Shown here in pieces: positions 16,378 through 24,945 of a stretch of 39,273 bases of DNA. Source of the DNA: Fidelibacterota bacterium. Lineage in GTDB: Bacteria > Fidelibacterota > Marinisomatia > Marinisomatales > Marinisomataceae. The notes beneath the pieces were generated by a model. That model saw nothing but the letters and a program-made list of their open reading frames with translations. It did no database searches and had not been told where the DNA came from. Numbering within the stretch: position 1 is the first letter of the stretch; each line of letters opens with the position of its first letter. The position numbers and the translations under genes were made by a program. The stretch spans positions 1 through 39,273 of the forward strand of contig JAOIOW010000006.1 in assembly GCA_028140795.1 (NCBI GenBank), given 5' to 3'.

Positions 16378-18077
16378 GAATTTTTTTTGTAATTATTTCA
16401 TTTATAGGTTTAATAAATGCGCAAGAAATATCATCTTCAGTCTCAACTAAAAATATAAGTATTACTGAATCAATAATTTTTACAATTAAAATTTCAGATG
16501 TTGATGAAAATCCTTCGGTTGATATATCTAAAATAAAAGATTCCTTTTCAATTATTTCAGGACCAAATATTGGAAGTGAGTATAGGTTTGTAAATGGAGA
16601 TAGAACCTCTTCTAGATCAATTTCTTGGACCTTGATTGCAAAAAAACATGGAATGCTTGAAATACCATCTTTGAAAGTCAATATTGGTCAAAAAACATTA
16701 ATAACTGAACCTCACAAAATTCAAGTTTCTAAACAAACTGCTGATCAAGCAACTAAAGATCTTTTTCTGGAAGTTAAAGTAAGTACAAATGAAGCTTATG
16801 TTGGAGAGCAAATTAAATTAACATATACTTTTTATACTAGAGTAGCATCAAAGGTATTATCTACAGAATTTCCTGAATATAATGACTTTTGGGTTGAAAA
16901 ATTATTTGACCCAGTTGGCATTCAATTTACTCCAGAAAGTTGGACTGATATAGAAATTGATGGATATAATTATAAATCTTTAAAAATCTATGAAGTAGCT
17001 TTATTTCCAATTGAAGAAGGAATTTATAATCTCGAGTCAATGATTATGAAGATTGAGACAAAAAATAAAGACTCATCATTTAATAGGCTTTTTTGGGATG
17101 ATCCATTTTTTGATACATTTTCTCAAAGAACTAGGGCTAAACTGCTTGTTTCTGACCCAGTTTCAATCGAGGTATTACCCTTACAAAATATCCCAGAAAA
17201 TTTTACTGGTGCAGTTGGAGATTTTACTCTCAATTCATCGCTATCGAATTCAAATATCGATGAAGGATCTCCCGTAGTATTTAAGGTGACTTTAAAAGGA
17301 GAAGGAAATCTTTCTAATATAGGAAGACCAAAAATAGTATTTCCAGACGATTTTGATATTTTTGAAGGTGAAACTAAAATTGAAAAAAATATTACCGATG
17401 ATTTTTCTGGCTTGATTACCTGGGAGTACAATTTAATTCCCAGAAAAGACGGCTCTTATATTATTGATTCAATTGAAATACCTTTTTTTAGTTCGGATAC
17501 TAAATCATGGAAAAAAGCATTATCAAAAAATATAAATTTAAATGTTAATAAGAGCACAATTTTTGATATATCTGATAAAGAAATTTTGAATTCAAATTCA
17601 AATCTGATTAGATATATTAGAATAGGTGAACAGAACTGGATATCTTCATCAAAATTCAAAATTCAAAATTCGATTTTCTTTATACTTTTTATAGCCTTCA
17701 TATTATTTATAATACCATATTTTGAATCAAGTTTTAGAAATCTTAGAAGATATATACATCAATATATAAAATTGAATAATGCTTTAAACAATTCATTAAA
17801 AAACCTTGATTTATCACATTCAATATATGAGGACGGAATAAAAATCATCAAAAAATATTTTAATCAAAAAAATATTTTAAGTTCTAGAAATATTGATATC
17901 ACTTCATTGAAGAGCATTTTAAAAGATAAAATTAAATCAAATGATTTTGATGCTATATCAAAGCTTTTGGATGAATTTCAAGCTAAATCATATTCTCAGC
18001 TTAAAGATGATAAAGATGAAGAGAATATTAAGAAATCTTTAAAGAAAATTTTAAAAAGGATTGATGAATATGTTTAA
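16371..18077 (+). CDS. batD: BatD: periplasmic/membrane Bat-operon protein
   Basis: 568 residues. A signal peptide (about 1-18, ending INAQ) is followed by a long beta-rich periplasmic region with the family segments VYVGEQ-like AYVGEQIKLTYTFYT and GAVGDFTL, the latter near 283-290. There is one strong membrane helix at about 432-450, then a helical cytoplasmic tail. Order, length and topology fit BatD (oxygen-tolerance protein family). It begins seven bases before batC ends and overlaps the next gene. A perfect triple 7-base tandem repeat lies just before the membrane helix codons (17651-17671). Confidence 0.85.
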   Translation: MVRIFFVIISFIGLINAQEISSSVSTKNISITESIIFTIKISDVDENPSVDISKIKDSFSIISGPNIGSEYRFVNGDRTSSRSISWTLIAKKHGMLEIPSLKVNIGQKTLITEPHKIQVSKQTADQATKDLFLEVKVSTNEAYVGEQIKLTYTFYTRVASKVLSTEFPEYNDFWVEKLFDPVGIQFTPESWTDIEIDGYNYKSLKIYEVALFPIEEGIYNLESMIMKIETKNKDSSFNRLFWDDPFFDTFSQRTRAKLLVSDPVSIEVLPLQNIPENFTGAVGDFTLNSSLSNSNIDEGSPVVFKVTLKGEGNLSNIGRPKIVFPDDFDIFEGETKIEKNITDDFSGLITWEYNLIPRKDGSYIIDSIEIPFFSSDTKSWKKALSKNINLNVNKSTIFDISDKEILNSNSNLIRYIRIGEQNWISSSKFKIQNSIFFILFIAFILFIIPYFESSFRNLRRYIHQYIKLNNALNNSLKNLDLSHSIYEDGIKIIKKYFNQKNILSSRNIDITSLKSILKDKIKSNDFDAISKLLDEFQAKSYSQLKDDKDEENIKKSLKKILKRIDEYV

Positions 18078-18810
18078 AGTTATCATTATTATTTTCTTTA
18101 ATTTGACAATTGTTTTTTCACAAAACATCAATGAGCTTTTTGATAATGGGAATGAATTTTATAGTCAAAATAATTATAAAGAAGCAATTTCAAATTATGA
18201 AAAGATATTAGAAAATGGCTTCTTTTCAGAGGATTTATATTTGAATTTAGGTAATGCTTACTTTCATGAATCTAATTTTGGTAAAGCTAGATGGTCATAT
18301 GAAATGGGTTTAAAATTAAATCCAATCAATTCTGATTTGAAAAATAATAATAATGTTAATAAAGCATATATTGATGGCTACATTGAGTTACCTAAAAATA
18401 ACTTAATTGATATAATAAATATTTTTTTTCAATCACTTTCTCTTAGCCAATTTCTTTTAATTAATTCATATTTTATTCTTTTGACTGCAATATCATTTTT
18501 TTTAATGAAAGTATTTCAATTAAAAGTGCTTAAAAGAATATTTTATTTGATGTCAATAATCGTATTTATATCAGTTTTAATTACTTTTACTAAAAATATT
18601 TGGGATCAAAATAATTTATATGCAATTATTGTTGATGAAGAAGTTATAGTTTATTCTGCTCCTTTTTTAAATCAAGCAATAGAACAATCAGTATTTTATA
18701 GAGGGAATAAAGTGAAAATTCATCAAAAAACTGATGTATGGATTGAAGTTTCAACTTTTGATGGAAGAAAAGGTTGGATTCGAGCTCAAGATGTTAGAAA
18801 TTTATATTAA
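18070..18810 (+). CDS. batE: BatE: TPR protein with two membrane helices and SH3 domain
   Basis: 246 residues from the ATG at 18070. A signal peptide ends near VFSQ, and TPRs cover about 20-95 (GNEFYSQNNYKEAISNYEKIL, LYLNLGNAYFHESNFGKARWSYEMGL). Two membrane helices (about 125-145 and 153-172) are followed by a bacterial SH3-like domain (about 180-246, ending KGWIRAQDVRNLY). This TPR-membrane-SH3 layout is BatE. AGGA at 18057-18060 is nine bases before this ATG; an ATG at 18064 and a TTG at 18061 are alternatives but lie too close to it. The SH3 domain may bind cell-wall or protein ligands (inference). Confidence 0.84.
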   Translation: MFKVIIIIFFNLTIVFSQNINELFDNGNEFYSQNNYKEAISNYEKILENGFFSEDLYLNLGNAYFHESNFGKARWSYEMGLKLNPINSDLKNNNNVNKAYIDGYIELPKNNLIDIINIFFQSLSLSQFLLINSYFILLTAISFFLMKVFQLKVLKRIFYLMSIIVFISVLITFTKNIWDQNNLYAIIVDEEVIVYSAPFLNQAIEQSVFYRGNKVKIHQKTDVWIEVSTFDGRKGWIRAQDVRNLY

Positions 18811-18811
18811 T

Positions 18812-19225
18812 ATGAGATATTTTTTAATTCTTTTCTTTATTAGTAACGCATTTTGCCAATCTGACTTTTTAAAGCCAAGTGATTTCAATGATAATCCTCC
18901 AAAATTTCCTACCGTCAATTTACCTTCATTTTCTAGTCAAGATGAAATAGAAGACATTTCCTCAACTGATGAGATTAATTTAATAAAGGGATATAGAGTT
19001 CAAATTGTTATTTCGCAAAATGAACAGGAACTACAAGATATTAAGACTGAAATTGAAAAATCAATTGACGAGCAAATTTACATTATTTTTGAATTACCAA
19101 ATTATAAATTAAGAGTTGGAAATTTCGTTAACAGGAAAGAGGCTGAAAGTTTTCAGACAAAAATTGTGAGATTAGGTTATAGAACAGCCTGGGTTGTTCC
19201 CACGATGATTGAAAAGGATGATTGA
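18812..19225 (+). CDS. SPOR-domain protein, secreted
   Basis: 137 residues starting one base after batE. A signal peptide (about 1-16, FFISNAFCQ) is followed by a short polar linker and a C-terminal SPOR domain at about 58-130: YRVQIVISQNEQELQDIKTE, then YKLRVGNFVNRKEAESFQTK and AWVVPTM. SPOR domains bind glycan strands stripped of stem peptides, typically at the septum, so a peptidoglycan-linked role near the division site is likely. Placement between the Bat operon and yebC does not add specificity. The reading frame extends upstream into batE, but the ATG at 18812 with a signal peptide directly after it is the sensible start. Confidence 0.82.
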   Translation: MRYFLILFFISNAFCQSDFLKPSDFNDNPPKFPTVNLPSFSSQDEIEDISSTDEINLIKGYRVQIVISQNEQELQDIKTEIEKSIDEQIYIIFELPNYKLRVGNFVNRKEAESFQTKIVRLGYRTAWVVPTMIEKDD

Positions 19226-19953
19226 TGGCTGGTCATAGTAAGTGGTCAACCATAAAACGAAAAAAAGGTGCTCTCGATCAGAAGAGAGGCAAGATTTTCT
19301 CAACAATTAGTAAAGAGATAACTGTATCTTCAAGATTGGGTGGAAAAGATATTGATTCAAACCCGAGACTGCGACAGGCAGTAAAGAAAGCAAAGTCATT
19401 AAACATGCCAAACTCAAATATTGATAAAGCAATTAAAAAAGGTGTTGGAGAATTAGATAATGTAATTATTGAAGAGGTATCATATGAAGGATATGGACCT
19501 TTTGGAGTAGCAATACTTATAGAAGCAATAACGGATAATAAAAATAGAACAGTTGCCGATATTAGGCATGCACTTTCAAAATTTGGCGGTTCTCTTGGTC
19601 AAGCTGGTAGCGTGTCTTGGAATTTTGAAAGAAACGGTATAATTCTTATTGATAAAAATGAAATTTCTGAAAGTAAAATCTTTGAATTTTCAATTGAAAA
19701 TGATTGTATCGAATTTTTTGAAGATGAAGACTGTTATAGATTGCATTTCAATTCAAATGATCTTTATAACAAGCTTGATGTTCTCGAAAAATTAAGTATT
19801 AAGGTAGATTCTTCTTTTTTGGCATATGTTCCTAAGGATGAAATAGGTTTAAGTGAAGATGAAAATCAAAAAGTTGAAAAATTATTAGAATTCTTAGATG
19901 ATTTAGAGGATGTGCAAAATGTTTTTTCAAACCAATCACTAGGAAAAAACTAA
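19225..19953 (+). CDS. yebC: YebC/PmpR family protein (translation or transcription factor)
   Basis: Starts MAGHSKWSTIKRKKGALDQKRGKIFSTISKEI, one of the most conserved bacterial N-termini. RNRTVADIRHALSKFGGSLGQAGSVSWNFE and a C-terminal YVPKDEI segment complete the family pattern. YebC was long annotated as a transcriptional regulator; more recent work ties the family to helping ribosomes through difficult sequences such as proline stretches. 242 residues is typical. The ATG at 19225 overlaps the SPOR gene stop by one base. It precedes ruvC, a very common bacterial order (yebC-ruvC-ruvA). Confidence 0.95.
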   Translation: MAGHSKWSTIKRKKGALDQKRGKIFSTISKEITVSSRLGGKDIDSNPRLRQAVKKAKSLNMPNSNIDKAIKKGVGELDNVIIEEVSYEGYGPFGVAILIEAITDNKNRTVADIRHALSKFGGSLGQAGSVSWNFERNGIILIDKNEISESKIFEFSIENDCIEFFEDEDCYRLHFNSNDLYNKLDVLEKLSIKVDSSFLAYVPKDEIGLSEDENQKVEKLLEFLDDLEDVQNVFSNQSLGKN

Positions 19954-20423
19954 TGGTAATTATTGGATTTGATCCAGGGTTAACTAATACAGGTTATGCT
20001 GTTTTAAGAAAAAAAAATAACGAAATAACAATGGTTGAGTGCGGATTAATTAGTCCTAAAAAAGGAAAAGAAGCTTCGGAAAGATTATATACTATATTTT
20101 TTGAAACAAATAACCTAATAAAAAAATTTAAACCAGAAGTTTTATATGTTGAAAATGTCTTTTATGGAAAAAATGTTCAATCAGCAATTAAATTAGGTCA
20201 GGCAAAATCATCAGTGATGCTTGCAGCAGAGCATAATAATATTATCTCAAAAGAATTTAGCCCAAGAGAAATAAAGCAATCAATTGTAGGTAATGGTTCA
20301 GCGTCAAAAGAACAGGTTGCATTTATGGTAAAAAAAATATTTAAATTAGATGATAAAGTTTTAAAGAAAAATGATATCTCAGATGCAATTGCGGTTGCGT
20401 GGTGCGGAATAAATAGGACATAG
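19953..20423 (+). CDS. ruvC: Crossover junction endodeoxyribonuclease RuvC
   Basis: Resolves Holliday junctions. The acidic active site is visible: Asp7 (IGFDPGLTNTGYAV), Glu67 (YVENVFYGKN), and Asp141 and Asp144 (NDISDAIAVAWC). SPREIKQSIVGNGSASKEQV is the conserved DNA-binding segment. 156 residues is slightly short but complete. TAATG overlap with yebC; the ruvA ATG follows its stop with no gap. ruvB, usually next, is absent from the window. Confidence 0.96.
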   Translation: MVIIGFDPGLTNTGYAVLRKKNNEITMVECGLISPKKGKEASERLYTIFFETNNLIKKFKPEVLYVENVFYGKNVQSAIKLGQAKSSVMLAAEHNNIISKEFSPREIKQSIVGNGSASKEQVAFMVKKIFKLDDKVLKKNDISDAIAVAWCGINRT

Positions 20424-21017
20424 ATGATTAATTCAATTTCAGGAAAAATTTTCAAAAAAGAACCAACTACATTATACATTGAAAATAATGGCATAGTTTT
20501 TAGTATTTCGATTTGTTTAAGAGATTATGAAAAATTGCCATCAGAAAATGAAAATATTTTTATATATACATATCTTAATGTAAAAGAAAATTTAATGGAG
20601 CTTTATGGGTTTATGGATTTAGAACGAAGATCTCTTTTTTTAAATTTAATTGATGTATCCGGAATTGGGCCTAGAACTGCTATCAACCTTCTTTCAAACG
20701 CATCTGTATCAAGCTTCAAGGATAACATTGTGTCTGAAGACGTTAAATCGCTCAGTCTTATTCCTGGAATAGGTCCTAAAACAGCAAAAAGAATAATTTT
20801 AGATATTAAGGAGAAGATAACATCAACACCAATTTCAACGCAAAACCTTGATAATGATAAGTTAGACTTTTCTTACGATGATATTTATACTGCACTCTCT
20901 TCACTGGGTTATAAGAAGTCACAAATTGACAAGGCAGTAAAAAAATTAAATGATGAAGGTTCATACGAAGGTGATATTGAAAATGTAATTAAAAGAATTT
21001 TGGCTATCATTCGATGA
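20424..21017 (+). CDS. ruvA: Holliday junction branch-migration protein RuvA
   Basis: Tetramer that binds Holliday junctions and loads the RuvB motor. It has an N-terminal OB-fold beginning INSISGKIFKKEPTTLYIENNGI, then two helix-hairpin-helix motifs (VSGIGPRTAINLLS near 77-90 and IPGIGPKTAKRIILD near 112-126), and a C-terminal domain III (LSSLGYKKSQIDKAVKKL) that contacts RuvB. 197 residues is normal. It starts immediately after the ruvC stop and overlaps gcvT by four bases (ATGA). RuvB must be encoded elsewhere if the complex is functional. Confidence 0.95.
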   Translation: MINSISGKIFKKEPTTLYIENNGIVFSISICLRDYEKLPSENENIFIYTYLNVKENLMELYGFMDLERRSLFLNLIDVSGIGPRTAINLLSNASVSSFKDNIVSEDVKSLSLIPGIGPKTAKRIILDIKEKITSTPISTQNLDNDKLDFSYDDIYTALSSLGYKKSQIDKAVKKLNDEGSYEGDIENVIKRILAIIR

Positions 21018-22087
21018 GTGATTATAGAAAAACTAAACTTTATGATTCTCATCAAAGTTTAAAAGCAAAATTAGTTCCATTTTCTGGATTTTGGATGCCT
21101 CTCCAATATTCAAGCATAATAAAAGAGCATCATCATGTGCGCTCAAAGTGTGGATTATTTGATGTAAGTCATATGGGGGAGTTTATTGTTTCTGGAAATA
21201 ATGCTAAAACTTTTTTACAGAATGTAACCACCAATGATATTCAAAACCTGGAGGCTGGTAAAGTTCAATATTCTGCTTTCTGTAACGATTCCGGTGGAGT
21301 CATTGATGATTTGCTGGTGTATCATCTTGGTGATTGCTACATGTTGGTAGTAAATGCTTCAAATATTGAAAAAAACTTTGAATGGCTTTCTTCAAATTTA
21401 ATTGATGATGTATCATTAGAAGATAAATCTGACACCATGTCTTTGTTAGCTTTGCAAGGCCCTTTATCCAGGACTTACCTGAAAAAACTCTATCCAAAAA
21501 TTGAAGATTTAAAATATTATGAAACACTGCTTCCAGACAATAGCGAAGTTATAGTTGCAAGAACTGGCTATTCAGGTGAGTTGGGTTTTGAAATTTATGC
21601 TCCGAATTCAATCATTTTAAAACTTTGGAATGAAATTTTATCCCTTTCAGATGATATATTACCTGTTGGATTAGGATGTAGAGACTCATTGAGGCTTGAA
21701 ATGGGATATTGTTTGTACGGAAATGAGCTTAATGAGCAAACAACAACAATTGAAGCAGGGTTATCATGGATAACAAAGCATGAAACAAGCTTTATCGGTT
21801 CAAATTCAATGCAAGATAATTTACCATCAAAGAAATTAATTGCACTTATATCAGAGGAAAGAGCTATACCGAGATCAGGTTATAAAATATTTTCAAAAGA
21901 CAAAAAAGAAGTGGGCGTGGTTACAAGTGGAGGTATGTCTCCATGTTTAAAGAAAGGAATTGCTTTGGCCTATGTTGATTATGAAATGAGGTTAGATAAA
22001 GAATTTTTGATTGGAATAAGAGATAATTTCTTTATTTTTGAAAAAACTAAATTACCATTCTATAAAAATGGGACTTATTTAAAATGA
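21014..22087 (+). CDS. gcvT: Glycine cleavage system T protein (aminomethyltransferase)
   Basis: Transfers the one-carbon unit from the lipoyl H protein to tetrahydrofolate. The family start KLYDSHQSLKAKLVPFSGFWMPLQY, FDVSHMGE and GGVIDDLLVY (with the catalytic Asp at 98) are clear, as are RTGYSGELGFEIY and GLGCRDSLRLEMGYCLYGNE. C-terminal barrel residues such as GVVTSGGMSPCL also fit. 357 residues is normal. No gcvH or gcvP is present in the window; the gene sits between ruvA and ftsK with four-base overlaps on both sides. Related folate-binding proteins (YgfZ) lack the conserved Asp seen here, so true GcvT is favoured. Confidence 0.93.
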   Translation: MSDYRKTKLYDSHQSLKAKLVPFSGFWMPLQYSSIIKEHHHVRSKCGLFDVSHMGEFIVSGNNAKTFLQNVTTNDIQNLEAGKVQYSAFCNDSGGVIDDLLVYHLGDCYMLVVNASNIEKNFEWLSSNLIDDVSLEDKSDTMSLLALQGPLSRTYLKKLYPKIEDLKYYETLLPDNSEVIVARTGYSGELGFEIYAPNSIILKLWNEILSLSDDILPVGLGCRDSLRLEMGYCLYGNELNEQTTTIEAGLSWITKHETSFIGSNSMQDNLPSKKLIALISEERAIPRSGYKIFSKDKKEVGVVTSGGMSPCLKKGIALAYVDYEMRLDKEFLIGIRDNFFIFEKTKLPFYKNGTYLK

Positions 22088-24402
22088 AAGACAAGTTAAA
22101 GATTCAAATTATTGGTTGGTTATTATTGATCATTTCTTTATTGATTACTGGTTCAATGATTGGTTATGATTTGACTGAAGAGCCAACGCTTGTAGCACAA
22201 AAAATTAATAACCCATTCAATATACTGGGAGTATATATTGGATTTTATTTGATGAAATTGGGGTTTGGTTATGCGGCTCTATTAATCCCAATTATATTAG
22301 CAACGATTTCATTTTATTTGATTTCAAATTTTTCATTTAATGTTGCAAGATTATTGCGATTTGAGATTCTATTACTGATTCTTCTATCTGTACTATTAGG
22401 TTTTGTTAGCAACGTAAGCTATTTATCAGAATTTAAAGAGGTTCAAAATTTTGAAGATTCAGGGCTTTTAGGAGGCTTAATATTTAGTCTTATTTATGAT
22501 TGGACTGGATTTTATGGTTCAGTTTTAATTCTCTTTTCTTCGATAGCTTTATTTTTAGTATCATTTTTCAAAATTGATTTATATAAATCTTTGAAAGATG
22601 TACCAAGTATTATAATTAATAAAATTTCTAAAGTAGAATTTGATTTCAAGAAAATTATACCTGACTTTAAAAAAGAGAACGATAAAAAAGAAAGAGTCAA
22701 AATTATTGAAGATGATTCATTTCTTGAAAAAATTAATGCTGAAGAAAGCATAGAATCTTTAAATCAGGTGGTTGAAAAGGAAACTTCAACTGAACCTGTT
22801 CAAGATACTAAAATTGATACAACTGTTGATAAAACTCAAGTTGAATTAGATCAAGAAATAGATCAAAATGAAGAATTAGATCCTATTTCAATTGAAAAAG
22901 CAATCATTGAAAAAGAAGCAGAAATTGATGATCAAAGAAATAAATCAATTTTAAAAGTTGAGTGGAAGTTTCCCTCAACAGATATTTTAGAATCATCAGA
23001 TGAATCAAGCGAAATAAATGAAGATGATATCAGAGATAGATCAGAGCTACTTAAAAATTCTCTTTCAAATTTTGGTGTAGAAGGTTCATCGGGAGCAATC
23101 AAGACTGGCCCAATAATTACACTTTTTGAGATTTTACCTGCTGAAGGTGTAAGGGTTAATAAATTTGTTCAGCTTTCAGATGATATTGCTAGGGTGATGG
23201 AAGCACAGAGCGTAAGAGTCCTTGCTCCAATACCTGGTTCAAATCATGTTGGAGTTGAAATTCCAAATGTCAACCCTCAAACTATTTATTTAAAAAATGT
23301 AATTAATTCTGAAAAATATCTTAAATCTAAAGCCAAGTTAAAACTAGCCATTGGAAAAGGGACTCTTGGAGATATATCTATTCTTGATCTTGTTGAAATG
23401 CCTCATTTACTTATTGCAGGAACAACAGGTTCAGGAAAGTCGGTTTCATTGAATACTATAATCGTTAGCCTTCTTTATCAATTAAAACCTGAAGAAGTAA
23501 AATTTGTAATCATTGATCCTAAAAAGGTTGAAATGTCGCTTTATAGAGGACTTGAAAATCACTACTTATTAAAATTTAACGGTATTGATGAATCAATCAT
23601 TACTAAGAAAGACAATGCAATTCTAGCATTAAGATCTCTTGAAAAAGAAATGGATTCAAGATATGATTTATTAGCTGAGGCTGGTAAAAGAAATATTTCT
23701 GAATACAATGATATGATGAAAAAATCTAAAAAAGATTTAATGCCTTATATTGTTTTAATGATTGACGAACTTGCTGATTTGATGATGTATAGTCCAAGAG
23801 ATGTTGAGGCGCCTATTGCAAGATTAGCCCAGCTAGCTAGGGCTGTTGGTATTCACTTGATTGTTGCTACACAAAGACCATCTGTAGATGTAATTACAGG
23901 AGTTATAAAGGCTAATTTTCCAGCTAGAATTGCCTTTCAAGTTGCAACTAAAATTGACTCAAGAACTATCTTAGATGAAAATGGAGCAGACAAGCTTATT
24001 GGGAAAGGTGATATGTTATATCAAAAGCCGGGATCACCTGCGCCAGTTAGAATGCATGGTGCTTTTATAACTTTAAAAGAAATTGAAGATTTAGTTGCTC
24101 ATATTTCATCTCAACCAAAACCAAGTGAAGTAATTATTGAAACTTATAAAGAAGAATCAAGTTCAATGGTTGATGGAGACGGTATTGATGACGATTTACT
24201 GCATAAAGCAATTGAAATTATTGTTATGAGTAAGCAAGGTTCTATTTCATTATTACAAAGAAGATTATCGGTTGGTTATTCGAGAGCAGCAAGACTAATA
24301 GATGAGATGGAAAGACTAAAAATTGTTGGTCCGTTTACTGGAAGTAAGGCAAGAGAAGTATTAGTTGACGAATCTTATTTAGAAACAATTAATGAAGATT
24401 AG
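22084..24402 (+). CDS. ftsK: DNA translocase FtsK/SpoIIIE
   Basis: Septal DNA pump that clears chromosomes from the closing septum. The N-terminal membrane domain has about four helices (roughly 10-26, 50-80, 92-110, 145-162). A charged, disordered linker (about 170-310, Glu/Asp/Lys-rich) follows, then the motor with Walker A GTTGSGKS at 446-453, the DPKKVEMSLY segment and Walker B YIVLMIDELADLMM. The C-terminal winged-helix gamma domain is present (SLLQRRLSVGYSRAARLIDEME), so recognition of polar KOPS-like sites is expected. 772 residues is at the short, Bacteroidetes-like end. It overlaps the next gene by 11 bases. Confidence 0.96.
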   Translation: MKDKLKIQIIGWLLLIISLLITGSMIGYDLTEEPTLVAQKINNPFNILGVYIGFYLMKLGFGYAALLIPIILATISFYLISNFSFNVARLLRFEILLLILLSVLLGFVSNVSYLSEFKEVQNFEDSGLLGGLIFSLIYDWTGFYGSVLILFSSIALFLVSFFKIDLYKSLKDVPSIIINKISKVEFDFKKIIPDFKKENDKKERVKIIEDDSFLEKINAEESIESLNQVVEKETSTEPVQDTKIDTTVDKTQVELDQEIDQNEELDPISIEKAIIEKEAEIDDQRNKSILKVEWKFPSTDILESSDESSEINEDDIRDRSELLKNSLSNFGVEGSSGAIKTGPIITLFEILPAEGVRVNKFVQLSDDIARVMEAQSVRVLAPIPGSNHVGVEIPNVNPQTIYLKNVINSEKYLKSKAKLKLAIGKGTLGDISILDLVEMPHLLIAGTTGSGKSVSLNTIIVSLLYQLKPEEVKFVIIDPKKVEMSLYRGLENHYLLKFNGIDESIITKKDNAILALRSLEKEMDSRYDLLAEAGKRNISEYNDMMKKSKKDLMPYIVLMIDELADLMMYSPRDVEAPIARLAQLARAVGIHLIVATQRPSVDVITGVIKANFPARIAFQVATKIDSRTILDENGADKLIGKGDMLYQKPGSPAPVRMHGAFITLKEIEDLVAHISSQPKPSEVIIETYKEESSSMVDGDGIDDDLLHKAIEIIVMSKQGSISLLQRRLSVGYSRAARLIDEMERLKIVGPFTGSKAREVLVDESYLETINED

Positions 24403-24943
24403 CTTAATATTTTTTTTACTAACTACTTCGCTATTTAGTCAAAGTCAGGATACCCATATTAAAGATTATTTCAATAGTTTAGATAATAAAACTATTCTCC
24501 TTGAAATTTTCGAAAATCAATCAGTTTTTAATGCAAACATATCATTAAATGATCCAAAAATTTATTTTGAAACTATTGAAGTAGATAGTACTGTATCATT
24601 GTTTGAAAACAATGTGATTACCTCTTACGATTTATCCAAAAAAAATATAATTATTGAAAGTTCAGAAAAAAATATACTAGATTTTTTTTCATATAAAAAT
24701 CTTGAAAATGCTTCTCTTATAAAAATTGAAATTGAAAATGAAAACTCAATTTATTATTATAATTTTAACAATAATATTTTATTAATTAGTTTTAATAATT
24801 CACAAAGCATGGTTAAAGAAATCAGTCTATTTCAAGCAGAAAATTCTATATTTCAATGTAAAATAGTTGATATTAATAAATACCAGAATCCTTTAAAATT
24901 TTTAAATATAGATGATTCGTGGACAACAATTGATTGGAGATAA
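24392..24943 (+). CDS. LolA-like periplasmic lipoprotein carrier (divergent)
   Basis: 183 residues with a signal peptide (about 1-17, SLFSQSQ) and a predicted all-beta body. Segments such as KIYFETIEVDSTVSLFENNV, then SYDLSKKNIIIES, and a closing FQCKIVDINKYQNPLKFLNI run follow the LolA half-barrel pattern (surface strand, 'no-longer-bound' strand, terminal strands), but identity is low. ftsK followed by lolA is a classical order, also in E. coli, which strengthens the call. LolA ferries lipoproteins from the inner to the outer membrane, consistent with lnt in the same run. It could be another secreted protein of unknown function; the assignment is context plus fold impression. Confidence 0.55.
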   Translation: MKISLIFFLLTTSLFSQSQDTHIKDYFNSLDNKTILLEIFENQSVFNANISLNDPKIYFETIEVDSTVSLFENNVITSYDLSKKNIIIESSEKNILDFFSYKNLENASLIKIEIENENSIYYYNFNNNILLISFNNSQSMVKEISLFQAENSIFQCKIVDINKYQNPLKFLNIDDSWTTIDWR

Positions 24944-24945
24944 AA

